NCBI GenBank assembly: GCA_024180945.1
Contig: JAKSGN010000005.1
Location: forward strand, 2,046,001-2,110,000
DNA length: 64,000 bases
Reading direction: 5' to 3'
Source: Macrophomina tecta
Taxonomy: Eukaryota; Ascomycota; Dothideomycetes; Botryosphaeriales; Botryosphaeriaceae
This document shows, piece by piece, positions 63,914 through 64,000 of the stretch. Each line of letters begins with the position of its first letter. Within the stretch, counting starts at the first letter, position 1. Under the pieces are notes generated by a model. It searched no databases. It saw only the letters and a program-made list of their open reading frames with translations, and had not been told where the DNA came from. A program made the position numbers and the translations under genes.

Positions 63914-64000
63914 GGCAGAAGCCCGTCGAGGGTCGGGGCGGATTCTTGAAATGCGGGGATGGACTCTAGAGGGTAGCGCTATCACGATCCCCGGTATAAT

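Noticed and set aside
1..64000. CRISPR array, rRNA operon, origin or intact transposon
   Set aside because: No regularly spaced repeats, rRNA-like blocks, transposase or reverse-transcriptase motifs, or terminal repeats were seen.

Overview
This 64 kb window is nuclear DNA from a filamentous ascomycete (Pezizomycotina). The class cannot be fixed from the window; a Dothideomycete-like genome is a weak guess. The evidence is short introns (mostly 48-70 nt, GTANGN donors, CTAAC-type branch sites), an AA11 chitin oxidase, a CclA/Bre2-type SPRY protein, a SidJ-family hydrolase, small secreted cysteine-rich proteins, an intron-bearing tRNA-Tyr and relic genes with C-to-T type nonsense changes that resemble RIP. 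All spliced models were built by eye from reading frame, splice signals and remembered family conservation. Each model closes in frame, but no search was run.

Layout. 1-4.0 kb: 5' end of an unidentified protein leaving the window, then an AA11 lytic polysaccharide monooxygenase. 4.0-12.9 kb: a single-exon 2,950-residue Fmp27/BLTP2 bridge-like lipid transfer protein. 14.4-21.2 kb: a WW-domain/glycine-zipper protein, a PQ-loop vacuolar amino-acid transporter and an unnamed membrane protein. 21.7-29.2 kb: external alternative NADH dehydrogenase (5 exons, one GC-AG intron), a TesB-type acyl-CoA thioesterase and a Pho80/Clg1-like cyclin. 29.2-34.5 kb: a 5.3 kb stretch in which I support no gene. 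34.5-44.9 kb: mitochondrial ribosomal protein uL15m, an aromatic amino-acid decarboxylase, a 38-residue zinc-ribbon microprotein, and the divergent pair Bre2/Ash2 (COMPASS) and bystin/Enp1.

45-56 kb is the accessory-looking part. It holds two small secreted cysteine-rich proteins, a wrecked cytochrome P450, a SidJ/DUF1749 hydrolase, a tRNA-Tyr, a PhyH-family dioxygenase relic with three premature stops and one frameshift, and about 2.9 kb of decayed DNA. 57-64 kb returns to housekeeping genes: complex I subunit NDUFB7/B18, then the divergent pair Cdc14 phosphatase and a SET-domain lysine methyltransferase whose first intron is about 690 nt.

The genes do not form one pathway. They are a normal mosaic of respiration (alternative NADH dehydrogenase, complex I), ribosome assembly (Enp1, uL15m), chromatin and cell cycle (Bre2, Cdc14, cyclin), lipid handling (Fmp27, thioesterase) and secreted functions. 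I found no CRISPR, rRNA, intact transposon or clear gene cluster. The least-described items are the two secreted cysteine-rich proteins, the 38-residue zinc ribbon and the gene-poor 29-34.5 kb stretch.
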